64,000 nucleotides of DNA from the NCBI GenBank assembly GCA_002813895.1, contig CP024912.1, positions 310,001 to 374,000 on the forward strand, in the 5' to 3' direction. Positions within the stretch are counted from its first letter, which is position 1, and each line of letters begins with the position of its first letter. A program made the translations under genes and the position numbers. The DNA is from Cyanobacterium sp. HL-69 (GTDB lineage: Bacteria > Cyanobacteriota > Cyanobacteriia > Cyanobacteriales > Cyanobacteriaceae). Of the stretch, positions 1-8,693 are shown in pieces. The notes below the pieces were generated by a model. That model saw only the letters and a program-made list of their open reading frames with translations, was not told the DNA's origin and searched no databases.

Positions 1-759
1 CTCGAAAATAATCAGTTTATTTTAAATTACCAACCAGTGGTTAACCTAAAATCTGGCTCTATTGAAGGTTTGGAGGCCTTAATTCGTTGGCAACATCCAC
101 AAAAGGGGTTAATTTCTCCTCTAAAATTTATCTCCATTGCCGAAGAAATGGGGTTAATTATTCCCCTTGGAGAATGGATTTTAGACACAGCCTGTCAACA
201 ACTATCCATATGGCAAAAGCAATTTAACTCTCCTTTAAAGTTAAGTGTTAATTTATCGGTAAAACAGTTAAATTATTGTTTAATTGAGACTTTAGATAAT
301 ATTCTTTTTCGTCATCAAATATTGCCAAATACTTTGACTTTAGAAATTACTGAAAGTATGTTAATTGAAAATTTTGAGTCAACTTCTAATTTACTATACA
401 AAATAAAAGAAAGAAATATTTCTATTAGTATTGATGATTTTGGTACGGGGTATTCCTGTTTTAGTTATTTACATCGTTTACCCGTGGATATTCTCAAAAT
501 TGACCGTAGTTTTGTCCATAATTTAGAGTTAAATGGTCATAATCAATTAATTACAGAATCTATTATTGTTTTGTCAAAATCCATTGGTATGTCGGTAATC
601 GCAGAAGGAGTTGAGGCTGTGGAGCAAAAAATATGGTTACAACGCCACGGATGTTCATTTGGGCAGGGTTATTTCTTTTCTCCTCCTTTACTTCCCCTTC
701 TCGCAACGATGGTTTTGCAAAAAGGTTCATATCAAGAGTATATAAAAACCAGACCTTAA
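1..759 (+). CDS. EAL-domain cyclic-di-GMP phosphodiesterase, 5' end outside window
   Basis: The reading frame is open from base 1, so the gene starts upstream; a GTG at 37 lies inside the domain and is not a believable start. The visible 252 codons are a nearly whole EAL domain, the enzyme that hydrolyses cyclic di-GMP to pGpG. The catalytic signature is intact: EALIRW in place of ExLxRW, the NLS asparagine, the EITES glutamate, DDFGTGYS, the KIDRSF lysine, AEGVE and the QGYFFSPP glutamine. An active phosphodiesterase is therefore likely (family knowledge). The missing N-terminus probably carries sensor and/or GGDEF domains, as is usual in cyanobacteria; that is inference. The gene ends 117 bases before cobA. 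Confidence 0.93.
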   Translation, partial: LENNQFILNYQPVVNLKSGSIEGLEALIRWQHPQKGLISPLKFISIAEEMGLIIPLGEWILDTACQQLSIWQKQFNSPLKLSVNLSVKQLNYCLIETLDNILFRHQILPNTLTLEITESMLIENFESTSNLLYKIKERNISISIDDFGTGYSCFSYLHRLPVDILKIDRSFVHNLELNGHNQLITESIIVLSKSIGMSVIAEGVEAVEQKIWLQRHGCSFGQGYFFSPPLLPLLATMVLQKGSYQEYIKTRP

Positions 760-876
760 TCCAAGGGGGTGGAGAATGTATTAAAATTAACGGATAATAA
801 TTGTTGCTTTAGTTATTGTTTTAATAGTTAGAGTGCTTTTTTGTGTATTAACTCCCTTGGCGATCGCCCTTAATTT

Positions 877-1641
877 ATGAGTCAAAATTCTTTTGTTGGA
901 ACAGTTTATTTAGTGGGTGCAGGTCCTGGAGACCCCGGATTGCTTACGGTTAAGGGAAAATCCCTGTTAGAATTGGCAGATGTGGTAGTGTATGATGCTT
1001 TGGTTAGCGAAGAAATTTTAAATATAATTAGTCCCTACGCCGAAAAAATTAACGCAGGAAAACGCCGTGGTCGCCATTCTTTACCCCAAAACCAAACCAA
1101 TGAAATTTTGATCGAAAAAGCTCGTGAACACGTCATAGTGGTACGCCTAAAGGGTGGAGATCCCTTTGTTTTTGGTCGGGGAGGGGAAGAAATGGCAGAT
1201 TTAATCAAAGCGGGGATTCCTGTGGAGGTGGTGCCAGGTATTACTTCGGGCATTGCCGCCCCTGCTTATGCTGGTATTCCTGTTACCCATCGGGGTTATA
1301 GTTCATCGGTTACTTTTGTTACTGGTCATGAATCGGTGGGAAAATATCGCCCTAATGTGGATTGGAGTGCGATCGCCCGTGGCTCAGAAACTATAGTTAT
1401 TTATATGGGTATCCATAACCTCCATCAAATCATCCCCCAATTAATCGAAGCAGGGTTGACACCCCAAACCCAAATCGCCCTCATCCGTTGGGGTACACGC
1501 CCCGATCAACAGGAGTTATATGGTGATCTCGAAAATATTATTGATAAAGTAGAATCATCAGGATTTGAAGCCCCTGCGATCGCAGTTATCGGTAAAGTAG
1601 TGGGATTTAGGCAAGAAATAAACGAAATACTATGCAACTAA
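877..1641 (+). CDS. cobA: Uroporphyrinogen-III C-methyltransferase (SUMT)
   Basis: Uses S-adenosylmethionine to methylate uroporphyrinogen III at C2 and C7, giving precorrin-2, the branch point to siroheme and cobalamin. The 254-aa protein has the family's glycine-rich N-terminal motif GAGPGDPGLLTVKG, the VRLKGGDPFVFGRGGEE loop and the VPGITSG motif. Length is typical of stand-alone SUMT without a CysG dehydrogenase/chelatase half. ATG start at 877 follows a HIP1 site. The last 10 bases overlap the next small ORF, so the two are probably cotranscribed. Siroheme serves nitrite and sulfite reductases, so the enzyme also supports use of the nitrate imported by nrtABCD elsewhere in the window. 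Confidence 0.96.
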   Translation: MSQNSFVGTVYLVGAGPGDPGLLTVKGKSLLELADVVVYDALVSEEILNIISPYAEKINAGKRRGRHSLPQNQTNEILIEKAREHVIVVRLKGGDPFVFGRGGEEMADLIKAGIPVEVVPGITSGIAAPAYAGIPVTHRGYSSSVTFVTGHESVGKYRPNVDWSAIARGSETIVIYMGIHNLHQIIPQLIEAGLTPQTQIALIRWGTRPDQQELYGDLENIIDKVESSGFEAPAIAVIGKVVGFRQEINEILCN

Positions 1642-1868
1642 CCATCAAATTTCCAGAAAATACTAGCCCCGAACAAATTACAAAATTAATTCACAATATC
1701 AAACAAATTTCCATTCAAGAGGGAATAGATTTAAAAATGGAATCACAACCTATCTCAAAAAATGACCCTTGCAAAGAACTTGATTTTGAGCAAATAGCTG
1801 TGGAGACAGGCGTTGAAGACTTTGCCGAAAATCATGATCATTATTTGTATGGTGTACCTAAAAAATAA
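1632..1868 (+). CDS. Small antitoxin-like protein (probable VapB-type partner of the broken PIN gene)
   Basis: A 78-aa acidic protein with no enzymatic motif. It overlaps the end of cobA by 10 bases, and its stop codon overlaps the ATG of the PIN-domain remnant by one base (TAATG), the translational coupling typical of vapBC pairs. The C-terminus (FAENHDHYLYG) resembles the tail of small cyanobacterial proteins encoded next to PIN-domain toxins; I recognise this from memory and have not searched it. The antitoxin assignment is inference from context and tail. It may now be a solitary relic because the toxin gene is destroyed. Confidence 0.6.
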   Translation: MQLTIKFPENTSPEQITKLIHNIKQISIQEGIDLKMESQPISKNDPCKELDFEQIAVETGVEDFAENHDHYLYGVPKK

Positions 1869-2062
1869 TGAAATCAATTTTTGTTGGTCCTTCTGCATTA
1901 ATAGCATAAGGTTTCAACCTTTTCTGTAATAGAAGCGATAAAGAATGGGGAATTGTTGACTGTATCAGTATCATCGTCGCTCAACAAATGAGTATTATAG
2001 ATATATTCAGTACCGATTATCACTTTCAACAAGCAGGATTACAAATTATTCTCAACAAATAA
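1868..2062 (+). pseudogene. Remnant of a PIN-domain (VapC-like) toxin gene
   Basis: Read in one frame from the ATG at 1868, the sequence gives MKSIFVGPSALIA, then a TAA stop at 1907-1909, then GFNLFCNRSDKEWGIVDC and a tail ending QQAGLQIILNK before TAA at 2060. The first part matches the PIN start (IFVDTSALIA), but the first catalytic Asp is replaced by Gly. The second part matches the PIN C-terminus (DKxWxxVDCxS...DxHFxQAGF). Most of the roughly 130-140 aa domain between them is missing. The gene therefore has an internal deletion, a nonsense codon and a lost active-site residue, and cannot make a working RNase. Confidence 0.75.
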
Positions 2063-2068
2063 ATAATC

Positions 2069-2569
2069 ATGTTTAACAAAATAAAAAAAATAACCCCTCA
2101 GCCTGGGCAAGAATCTGTCTGGGATTACCCTCGCCCCCCAAGACTAGAAGCTGTAGAAGCCCCCATCCACATCATTTGCAATGGTGTAAAAATTGCCGAT
2201 ACCAAAAGCGCTTACCGTGTCTTGGAAACCAGTCATCCCCCCGTTTATTACCTTCCCCCCGCTGACATTAAAATGGAATATTTAACCCCCGCCCCTGGAC
2301 AGTCTTTTTGTGAATGGAAAGGCATGGCACAATATTATACCGTCCAAGTAGAAGATAAAATGTTACCAAAAGTGGCATGGTATTATTCCCAGCCCACGGA
2401 AGCATTTAAGGAAATAACAAATTATGTGGCTTTCTATGCCTTTCCCATGGATGGATGCTATGTTGACGGAGAAAAAGTTACTCCCCAACCAGGTAATTTC
2501 TATGGTGGTTGGATTACTTCTAATATTGTAGGTCCTTTTAAAGGAGAGCCGGGTAGTTGGGGATGGTAG
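2069..2569 (+). CDS. DUF427 family protein
   Basis: A 166-aa soluble protein matching the DUF427 family: a short compact domain with the pattern IICNGVKIADTKSAYRVLETSHPPVYYLPPxDI followed by a WKG and a YY...W core and a C-terminal GGWITSNIVGPFKG. No enzymatic activity is firmly established for the family. The start at 2069 is 7 bases after the PIN remnant ends, so it may once have been read from the cobA transcript, but no function follows from that. A hairpin with a T-run at 2604-2626 lies just downstream. Confidence 0.85.
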   Translation: MFNKIKKITPQPGQESVWDYPRPPRLEAVEAPIHIICNGVKIADTKSAYRVLETSHPPVYYLPPADIKMEYLTPAPGQSFCEWKGMAQYYTVQVEDKMLPKVAWYYSQPTEAFKEITNYVAFYAFPMDGCYVDGEKVTPQPGNFYGGWITSNIVGPFKGEPGSWGW

Positions 2570-2603
2570 TTATTAATTGAGAATGGATAATTGATAATGA
2601 TTT

Positions 2604-2626
2604 AGGTGGACATTGCCCACCTTTTT
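2604..2626 (+). terminator. Rho-independent terminator after the DUF427 gene
   Basis: Inverted repeat AGGTGG / CCACCT around a 7-base loop, followed directly by five T. It lies 35 bases after the DUF427 stop. A very similar palindrome (GGTGGGCAATGCCCACC) occurs near 53390 and a related one near 58383, so it also belongs to a recurring intergenic motif. Confidence 0.6.
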
Positions 2627-2693
2627 CCCCCAACAAAATAAATAGTATATTTCTCCAAAATTATGGGATTTGGGGGCAAAGCCACAGTCTTTT

Positions 2694-4184
2694 TTAATAA
2701 CCTAAATCAACGGCGATGCGGTGAGCGCAACTAAAACCAGAAAAAGCTACTGCATTTAAACCCTGCCCGGGGAATGTACTATCTCCCACACAATAAAGAT
2801 TTTTAATAGCGGTGCGGTTGAAGGGCATGGATAATAAACCTTTTAATTTACGACGGGGAATAGGCCCATAGGTGCCATTATCTCGATTTAAGAAGCGTCG
2901 ATGGGTGCGAGGAGTACCTATTTCCATATAGTCTAAACCTACGTCTAAACCGGGAAATATTTTTTCTAAACGCTCAATTAATCTTCCTGCTGCTTCTTCT
3001 TTTTTGTACTCATATTGTTCCCCTGATAAGCCTTTCCAGTAGTCGATGTAACTGGGGGTAAAGGTATGAATAATATGATAACCTTCTGGAGCTAAACTGG
3101 GATCGAGAAGGGTGGGAATGGATACAAATATGGTACCTTGTTCGGCTTCTAAGTTTGACCAATTTTCAAGGATGATATGATGGCATTCTGTACCATGGGG
3201 TAACACTTTCGCATTAACCCCTAAATGAAGACTGAGGAAACTGGGGGATTGTTTATAGTTGTTTTCCCATCTTTTTTCTTTGGCTGGTTTTTCTTTTTCT
3301 ATTAATTTCTCGAAGGTATCCCAACGGGTGGCATTGGAAACTATCCTTTCGGCTTGATATTCTGTACCGTCGGCTAGTCTAACGGCGATCGCACAGTTGC
3401 CCTCAGTAACAATCTCTGTAACCCTTGCCCCATAGTGAATTTCGCCCCCATGATTCTCTAAACCTTCCACTAACTTGAGGGCAATTTGTCCCACTCCCCC
3501 TTTAGGATAATTAATACCTCCATAATGACGGTCAGAAAATACCATCCCAGCATTAATCATGGGAGTCTTATCTGCGGGTACTACAGACCAACAATAACAC
3601 TCCATATCGATAAACTTCAACAACTCAGGATTTCTGATATGCTTACGGGCAATATCTCCCACATTGAGGGGTAAATATTTGACCAAACCCAAACAGGCAA
3701 GAGGATGCTGGAAAAATACCCTCGTTAAATAACCAACTTCTTCTAAAGAAAGTAATTCCATGGTGTTGAGACAATTAAACACCTTCCAACATTCATCATA
3801 AAACTTTTTGATGCCCTCCTCCTCATCGGGAAAACGGGCGTATAATTCCTGTAAAAACTTGTCATAGTCTCGGTGAACTTTTAGGTCTAAATTATCAGGT
3901 AAATGATAGTGTATTTGTACTGGATCTGCATAGGTTTCCATGTTCATATCCACGGCATCCAAGGCACGGGTTAACAGATTGGTAGTACCTTCAGTACCAA
4001 AACCAAAAATCATCGAAGCGCCCACATCAAAGCGATAACCTTCCCTTTCAAAATACCCTGCACTGCCTCCCGGGATAAGGTAACGTTCTAAAACTAATAC
4101 TTTTATACCTTTGGCGGCCAATTGAGTAGCGGTTACTAAGCCACCAATACCTGAGCCGATTACTATGACATCGTATTTACTCAT
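2694..4184 (-). CDS. crtH: Carotenoid isomerase (prolycopene isomerase)
   Basis: Converts poly-cis lycopene (prolycopene) to all-trans lycopene, the last step of the plant-type four-enzyme desaturation route used by cyanobacteria. The 496-aa protein begins with an FAD-binding Rossmann motif ([18 protein letters not shown], about residues 6-23) and has the CRTISO family segments [12 protein letters not shown] and the C-terminal [22 protein letters not shown]. Length is normal for CrtISO. It acts at the thylakoid or cytoplasmic membrane with flavin cofactor. It stands alone on the minus strand, with 394 bases between it and the divergent phoH. Confidence 0.95.
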   Translation of the reverse strand: MSKYDVIVIGSGIGGLVTATQLAAKGIKVLVLERYLIPGGSAGYFEREGYRFDVGASMIFGFGTEGTTNLLTRALDAVDMNMETYADPVQIHYHLPDNLDLKVHRDYDKFLQELYARFPDEEEGIKKFYDECWKVFNCLNTMELLSLEEVGYLTRVFFQHPLACLGLVKYLPLNVGDIARKHIRNPELLKFIDMECYCWSVVPADKTPMINAGMVFSDRHYGGINYPKGGVGQIALKLVEGLENHGGEIHYGARVTEIVTEGNCAIAVRLADGTEYQAERIVSNATRWDTFEKLIEKEKPAKEKRWENNYKQSPSFLSLHLGVNAKVLPHGTECHHIILENWSNLEAEQGTIFVSIPTLLDPSLAPEGYHIIHTFTPSYIDYWKGLSGEQYEYKKEEAAGRLIERLEKIFPGLDVGLDYMEIGTPRTHRRFLNRDNGTYGPIPRRKLKGLLSMPFNRTAIKNLYCVGDSTFPGQGLNAVAFSGFSCAHRIAVDLGY

Positions 4185-4578
4185 ATTCCGATTTTAGCTG
4201 ACAGTTGACAGTTAATTTTTACATTTTTGTTACATTATCAATTCTAAACTGTCCATACTAATTTTTTCACCTCATTATTACTGCCTGATGGGAAAGGTGT
4301 TACAAATTATCAGCAAATTTTCTTTTTTCTTGACTTCTACTCTCTTATGGGGAAGGATCAAAAGGGGCTTGAAATAATAAAATTGCTTTTGTTTGTACTG
4401 AAAATGTATAAGTTTCTATCACACTAGAAAATGATCTCATAAAATAAAAAAAGAGGCAAAGTCTAAGATTTTTTATATTTTAAAGTTTCTTTGGGTTATG
4501 AGACAGTTGAGAAGAAAAAATAAGAGTAAAATGAGATGTTAAAGTGTAATAAATTCTTAACTAATTATTCATTACTAA
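4185..4578. other. Divergent intergenic region between crtH and phoH
   Basis: AT-rich spacer that must hold the promoters of both genes. I see no convincing promoter motif or conserved RNA. One 29-codon ORF (4288-4377, plus) would encode a hydrophobic peptide ending WGRIKRGLK, but it has no ribosome binding site and matches no small photosynthetic subunit I know, so it is not called. Confidence 0.5.
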
Positions 4579-5532
4579 ATGTCAGAAGATTCTCAAACTA
4601 TTTCCCTTCCTAGTATCGAAAGTGCGATCGCCCTTGCGGGTAAACAAGAAGAAAACCTAAAATACATAGCTAGAATGACGGGAGCAAATCTCTCTTTGCA
4701 GGGGCAAGATTTAGCCATTTATGGTAAAGCCAAACCCGTCGCCAGAAGTATTGAAATAGTCAAAGCCCTAGAAACCTTGTGGCTAGAAACAAAACCCATT
4801 ACTCAGTCCGATATATTGGTGGTATTTCATGCTCTTGATACCAACAAAATGGAAGAGTATGAGGGAATCCAAAAAGAAGTACTAGCCCGTACCCGTAGCG
4901 GTGAGTCAATCCGTGCTAAAACTTTTAAACAAAGACAATACGTCCAGACTATTCAAAAATATGATATTACCTTTGGCATTGGTCCGGCTGGTACAGGAAA
5001 AACATTTTTAGCTGCGGTTTTAGCAGTCCAGACCTTGCTAAATGATGAGTGTGAAAGATTAATTTTAACTCGCCCTGCGGTGGAAGCGGGAGAGAAATTG
5101 GGTTTTTTACCAGGGGATTTACAACAAAAAGTTGACCCTTTTTTACGTCCTCTGTATGATGCTTTATATCAATTCATTGAACCGATCAAAATTCCTGAAT
5201 TAATCGAAAAGGGAAAAATAGAAGTAGCCCCCATTGCTTATATGAGGGGTAGAACTTTAAGTAATGCTTTCGTTATTGTTGATGAAGCACAAAATACCAC
5301 TCCAGCCCAGTTAAAAATGGTTTTAACTCGCCTTGGTTTTGGTTCTAAAATGGTAGTAACGGGGGATATAACTCAAACGGATTTACCTAATCAACAGCAG
5401 TCAGGGTTAATTGTTGCGTCCAAAATTTTGCAAGATGTGGAAGGAATTGGTTTTTGTAACCTTACCCAAGCCGATGTAATTCGTCATCCTTTGGTGCAAA
5501 AAATTGTGGCAGCCTACGAAAGACACTTTTAA
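4579..5532 (+). CDS. phoH: PhoH-family ATPase
   Basis: A 317-aa protein of the PhoH/YbeZ group. Walker A is GPAGTGKT (residues 135-142) and Walker B is VIVDEAQN; an N-terminal KH-like region precedes the ATPase. Family members are implicated in RNA metabolism and ribosome maturation, often with the RNase YbeY; the exact substrate is not established. ybeY is not adjacent in this window. The ATG at 4579 has no strong Shine-Dalgarno sequence, which is common in cyanobacteria. It converges with the WcaF-like gene, with 33 bases between the two stops. Confidence 0.92.
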   Translation: MSEDSQTISLPSIESAIALAGKQEENLKYIARMTGANLSLQGQDLAIYGKAKPVARSIEIVKALETLWLETKPITQSDILVVFHALDTNKMEEYEGIQKEVLARTRSGESIRAKTFKQRQYVQTIQKYDITFGIGPAGTGKTFLAAVLAVQTLLNDECERLILTRPAVEAGEKLGFLPGDLQQKVDPFLRPLYDALYQFIEPIKIPELIEKGKIEVAPIAYMRGRTLSNAFVIVDEAQNTTPAQLKMVLTRLGFGSKMVVTGDITQTDLPNQQQSGLIVASKILQDVEGIGFCNLTQADVIRHPLVQKIVAAYERHF

Positions 5533-5565
5533 ATAATTGATAATGGATCGTTGTAGTGAAAAAAT

Positions 5566-6189
5566 TTACCCATTGACATTATGGGGAGGTTTTCGATCGC
5601 ACTTTACCTTGCAAGGGCTACCCCAAGCGATTTTAGTACTGGGAATGTTATGTAAAACAGTACTACGGGTCCCGATAATCGTATTAGCGCCAATTTTGAC
5701 TCCGGGAGCGATAAAGCAATCACTGGCAACCCAAACCCCGTTACCGATCATAATAGGAGATGTTATTAAGTCGAAGGTAGTTTGGTTATAATCATGGCTT
5801 CCTGTGCAAAGGTAGCTATGTTGAGAAATGACAGTGTGAGAGCCAATGATAATTTTATCTAAACTATAAAAGTAAGTGCGATCGCCTATCCAACTATAAT
5901 CACCGATTTCCACCTTCCAAGGATATAAAAATCTAGCACTAGAGCGAATAACTACCTGTTTACCAACTTTTGCCCCAAAAAGTTTTAATAATGTCCGTCT
6001 CACTCCATTAAAATTGTGAGGAGTCAGGGGAAAGATAATCCCTTCTACTATCCACCATAACAAGATAAACCATAGAGGTTTTCCCCTATCAAAATGGTTT
6101 TGGTTATATTTACTCAGATTAAACCAAGGCTCAGTATCGAGGACAGGATTTTGGTTTTTGCTGGGGGTAATAGGTTCGTGATTAGTCAT
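5566..6189 (-). CDS. WcaF-like hexapeptide-repeat acetyltransferase
   Basis: A 207-aa protein with an N-terminal extension (about residues 1-75, including the hydrophobic WFILLWWIVEGIIF) and a left-handed beta-helix made of hexapeptide repeats such as IGDYSW, IGDRTY, IGNGVW and IGANTI. The His in CTGSHDYN is the usual catalytic position of this acetyl-CoA dependent family. It most resembles WcaF of colanic-acid synthesis, so it probably acetylates a sugar of an exopolysaccharide or lipid-linked glycan. No glycosyltransferase cluster surrounds it, so the substrate is unknown. Confidence 0.85.
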   Translation of the reverse strand: MTNHEPITPSKNQNPVLDTEPWFNLSKYNQNHFDRGKPLWFILLWWIVEGIIFPLTPHNFNGVRRTLLKLFGAKVGKQVVIRSSARFLYPWKVEIGDYSWIGDRTYFYSLDKIIIGSHTVISQHSYLCTGSHDYNQTTFDLITSPIMIGNGVWVASDCFIAPGVKIGANTIIGTRSTVLHNIPSTKIAWGSPCKVKCDRKPPHNVNG

Positions 6190-6256
6190 GGATAAAAGTT
6201 CGTTCTCTGAACCTATATATTACTAGAATTCGCCATAATATATATAGTCTAGGTTA

Positions 6257-7477
6257 TTATGGGCGATCAATGATACTTAGTACATCCTTTGGTGACAATT
6301 TATTTTTAAACCAGACAATTTGATTTGGTAAATCTTTAAAATTAACTCCTGCTTTTGCCAAATTCAAACGCTCGGAAATAGCTAAAATCAAGTTATCTCG
6401 TTCTACCTTTTGAGTTTGATAAAATTTCTTTTGTAGATATTGAGGACTCCAATAACCAACTATTTCCAATAAAAAATCTCTCCCGTCAGGATGGACAATG
6501 CGAAAATCTGGAATCATCACACTCCCCGGCACAGGCAACAAGTCCACTTCTCTTTCTAAGCGCCATGGGGTATCCATTTTTTCCCACCGTTTGGCAAAGG
6601 ATTCTTCTAACAAACTGTCGTAGGTGGTATTAATCCCATAATGACTTACTAAATCGCAACTATCATCAAGATGAAAGCGTTTTTCTTTGATGCGGTTGGT
6701 GTAGTTATCTTTCATTCTCAAAGTGGCTTCTAAACTCCATTTACGCACATGAAGCAGGGCGGGAATCATCTTGGCTAGAGCCAAACCGTAACGGGTATTG
6801 GCTTTAAAAAGACTGGTAGGCCCATCAATGGAAATGGTAAAACCAGTGTCGGCATCTCCTTCCACATATACCATCAACTCAAATAGTTTGAGGTAGCGAA
6901 ATAGTTGTTTATATTCCCCTGGTTGGTTACGGTGGGCGTGGATGATTATTTCACTGGCACGGTAAAAAATGCCTTGTACTTGGGAGAGGTTATAACGATG
7001 GATGAGGGTTTCTGGTTGGGGAGTTTCAAATGTAATGAGGATGCGATTTTCTTGTAAGTCGGCGTATAGTCCTTGTTCAATTTCTTGGGGTAATACTTCC
7101 CTTTGTACTTCTTTGGTTAGGTTAAGGGCGATCGCACTTAGCACAGATTTTTTATTATCAGGTATAGGCAAAGAATTAGCACTATAGGAAAAAACCTTCT
7201 CTCGCAACTTAGAAGGCATCAAAGGACTGACAATTTCAAAGGTGCTAAAGTGATTTTTTAAAAGATGAGCCAAACCCCTTTTTAGACGATAATCAGGGCT
7301 ATCCCCTTCCAATTCTTTGAGTTTATTATCCAGATAAGCTTGAGTTTTTCCCACACAGGTTTGAAAACAATCTATCTGCTCACAAGCTAGAAAAAGATTA
7401 TTTTTATTAAGAGGTAATTTTTTGGGAATAATCGTTTCCCCATCAAAACGATACATTAACAAGTCTGTTTTAAGCAT
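6257..7477 (-). CDS. DUF790 protein, Bax1-like nuclease
   Basis: A 406-aa protein of the DUF790 family, whose archaeal member Bax1 is a nuclease that works with the XPB helicase in DNA repair. The N-terminus (MLKTDLLMYRFDGETIIPK) and SPDYRLKRGLAHLL match the family. The C-terminal PD-(D/E)XK-like fold is visible as PDF (Asp324), LEIVGYW (Glu338) and a following YLQKK. An active endonuclease on structured or bubble DNA is plausible. No XPB-type helicase is encoded in the window, so the partner, if any, is elsewhere. It stands alone on the minus strand with AT-rich flanks. Confidence 0.82.
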   Translation of the reverse strand: MLKTDLLMYRFDGETIIPKKLPLNKNNLFLACEQIDCFQTCVGKTQAYLDNKLKELEGDSPDYRLKRGLAHLLKNHFSTFEIVSPLMPSKLREKVFSYSANSLPIPDNKKSVLSAIALNLTKEVQREVLPQEIEQGLYADLQENRILITFETPQPETLIHRYNLSQVQGIFYRASEIIIHAHRNQPGEYKQLFRYLKLFELMVYVEGDADTGFTISIDGPTSLFKANTRYGLALAKMIPALLHVRKWSLEATLRMKDNYTNRIKEKRFHLDDSCDLVSHYGINTTYDSLLEESFAKRWEKMDTPWRLEREVDLLPVPGSVMIPDFRIVHPDGRDFLLEIVGYWSPQYLQKKFYQTQKVERDNLILAISERLNLAKAGVNFKDLPNQIVWFKNKLSPKDVLSIIDRP

Positions 7478-7825
7478 TTTTGATATTCAAAAAATAAAAA
7501 AAATAAACTATTATCTATTATGGGGGAGGATAGTTAGTAGTCAATATTTAAATAATTCATAATTTACCTTGTTATTGCTCATTATTAAAAATTGGGATAA
7601 AGGCAGTATTTCTCAATTTAAAAAACTACTAAGTTTATTTTTTTATAAAATCTTTATGATTTCTTATAAGTGATTTATTGTAAACTATCTTTATAGTTAA
7701 GTCGTTTTTTTGTCATAACTATAAATTAAAAAAGAATCCGTAACACATTCTTCACGGCACAAAAAATTACCGCTGGTGACAATTAATTAATTTAACACTG
7801 TACACCAATTTTATAAACTTTTATA
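7478..7825. other. Non-coding gap between the DUF790 gene and tRNA-Val
   Basis: 348 bases, very AT-rich. No ORF with coding character, no inverted repeat with a T-run and no transposon end were seen. It must contain the promoter of the minus-strand DUF790 gene. Confidence 0.5.
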
Positions 7826-7899
7826 TGGACGTAACTGGATTCGAACCAGTGACCCCATCGATGTCAACGATGTACTCTAACCAACTGAGCTATACGTCC
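7826..7899 (-). tRNA. tRNA-Val (GAC anticodon)
   Basis: The reverse complement folds as a full cloverleaf: acceptor GGACGTA/TACGTCC, D stem GCTC/GAGT, anticodon stem CATCG/CGATG with loop TTGACAT (anticodon GAC), T arm ACTGG TTCGAAT CCAGT, discriminator A. CCA is not encoded. An ORF that can be read through it on the other strand is spurious. Confidence 0.96.
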
Positions 7900-8044
7900 T
7901 TGTTACAACAGCTTTATATTATATCATTAGCCACCATAAAAGGCAAGTTTTCAAAAAAAAACAGAAAAATTAAAGATTACTGGATCGGAATGATGAATCA
8001 TTTGCTAGAATAGCATGGGAAATTTAAGGATAAATTAATAGTCT

Positions 8045-8548
8045 TTGAGTCAAGCATTAGAAATTCCAAATTTAGACACCCTAGCACAAGAACTAGCAGC
8101 TATTCAGCAAACTAGCTCCAAAAAAATCGCTTTGCTAGGTTCACGCCATGTTCCAATAACTCATTTACACCTAATTGAGATGATGAGTTACGCCCTTGTA
8201 TTGGGTGGTAACCGTTTGATAACCTCTGGGGCGGCAGGAACCAATTCTGCCGCTATTAGAGGAGCCATGAGGGCTGACCCTAATCTTTTGACGGTAATTT
8301 TACCTCAGAGCCTAGATCGTCAGCCCAAGGAGTCTCAAGAACAACTACAGAAGGTAATTCACTTGGTAGAAAATCCAGATCATAATCATCTCTCTTTGGG
8401 GGAAGCGAGTGCGGATTGTAACAGAGAAATTATTTCTCGTTGTCAACAGCTAATCTGTTTTGCTTTTCATGACAGTCATACTCTTATGAAAACTTGCGAA
8501 GAAGCGGAGGAGCAAAGAAAGGTTGTTACGTTGTTTTACTTTGATTAG
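8045..8548 (+). CDS. Short DprA/SLOG-type Rossmann protein (DNA recombination-mediator-like)
   Basis: A 167-aa protein consisting of a single Rossmann-like SLOG domain. KIALLGSRHVP and LITSGAAGTNSAAIRGA are the nucleotide or DNA-binding loops shared with DprA. It lacks the SAM-like and winged-helix parts of full DprA. Such short proteins are widespread in cyanobacteria and are usually annotated as DNA recombination-mediator protein A; the actual function is not established. The start is a TTG at 8045, with AAGGA 15 bases upstream; no in-frame ATG was found nearby, so the start is moderately uncertain. Confidence 0.75.
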   Translation: MSQALEIPNLDTLAQELAAIQQTSSKKIALLGSRHVPITHLHLIEMMSYALVLGGNRLITSGAAGTNSAAIRGAMRADPNLLTVILPQSLDRQPKESQEQLQKVIHLVENPDHNHLSLGEASADCNREIISRCQQLICFAFHDSHTLMKTCEEAEEQRKVVTLFYFD

Positions 8549-8693
8549 TGGAAATTTTTATCAATGCCATTAGCTAGGAATGATCGGCTCTCAGTGTTTA
8601 TTTAGGACTGATGGCTGATTCCTAATAGCTATTTTTCCATTTTATTTTAAACATAAATAATTATTTATAGATCCCAAAAGTATTCTGCTATTT

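Noticed and set aside
4288-4377. 29-aa hydrophobic ORF between crtH and phoH, similar in size to PetN or PsbT
   Set aside because: The sequence does not match any small photosystem or cytochrome subunit I know, and no ribosome binding site precedes it.
5537-5791. 84-aa plus-strand ORF after phoH
   Set aside because: It lies antisense to the WcaF-like gene, whose hexapeptide repeats are clear.
7825-8013. 62-aa plus-strand ORF starting MDVTGFEPVTPSMS
   Set aside because: It is the antisense reading of tRNA-Val; this TGFEPVT-type peptide is a well-known tRNA artefact.
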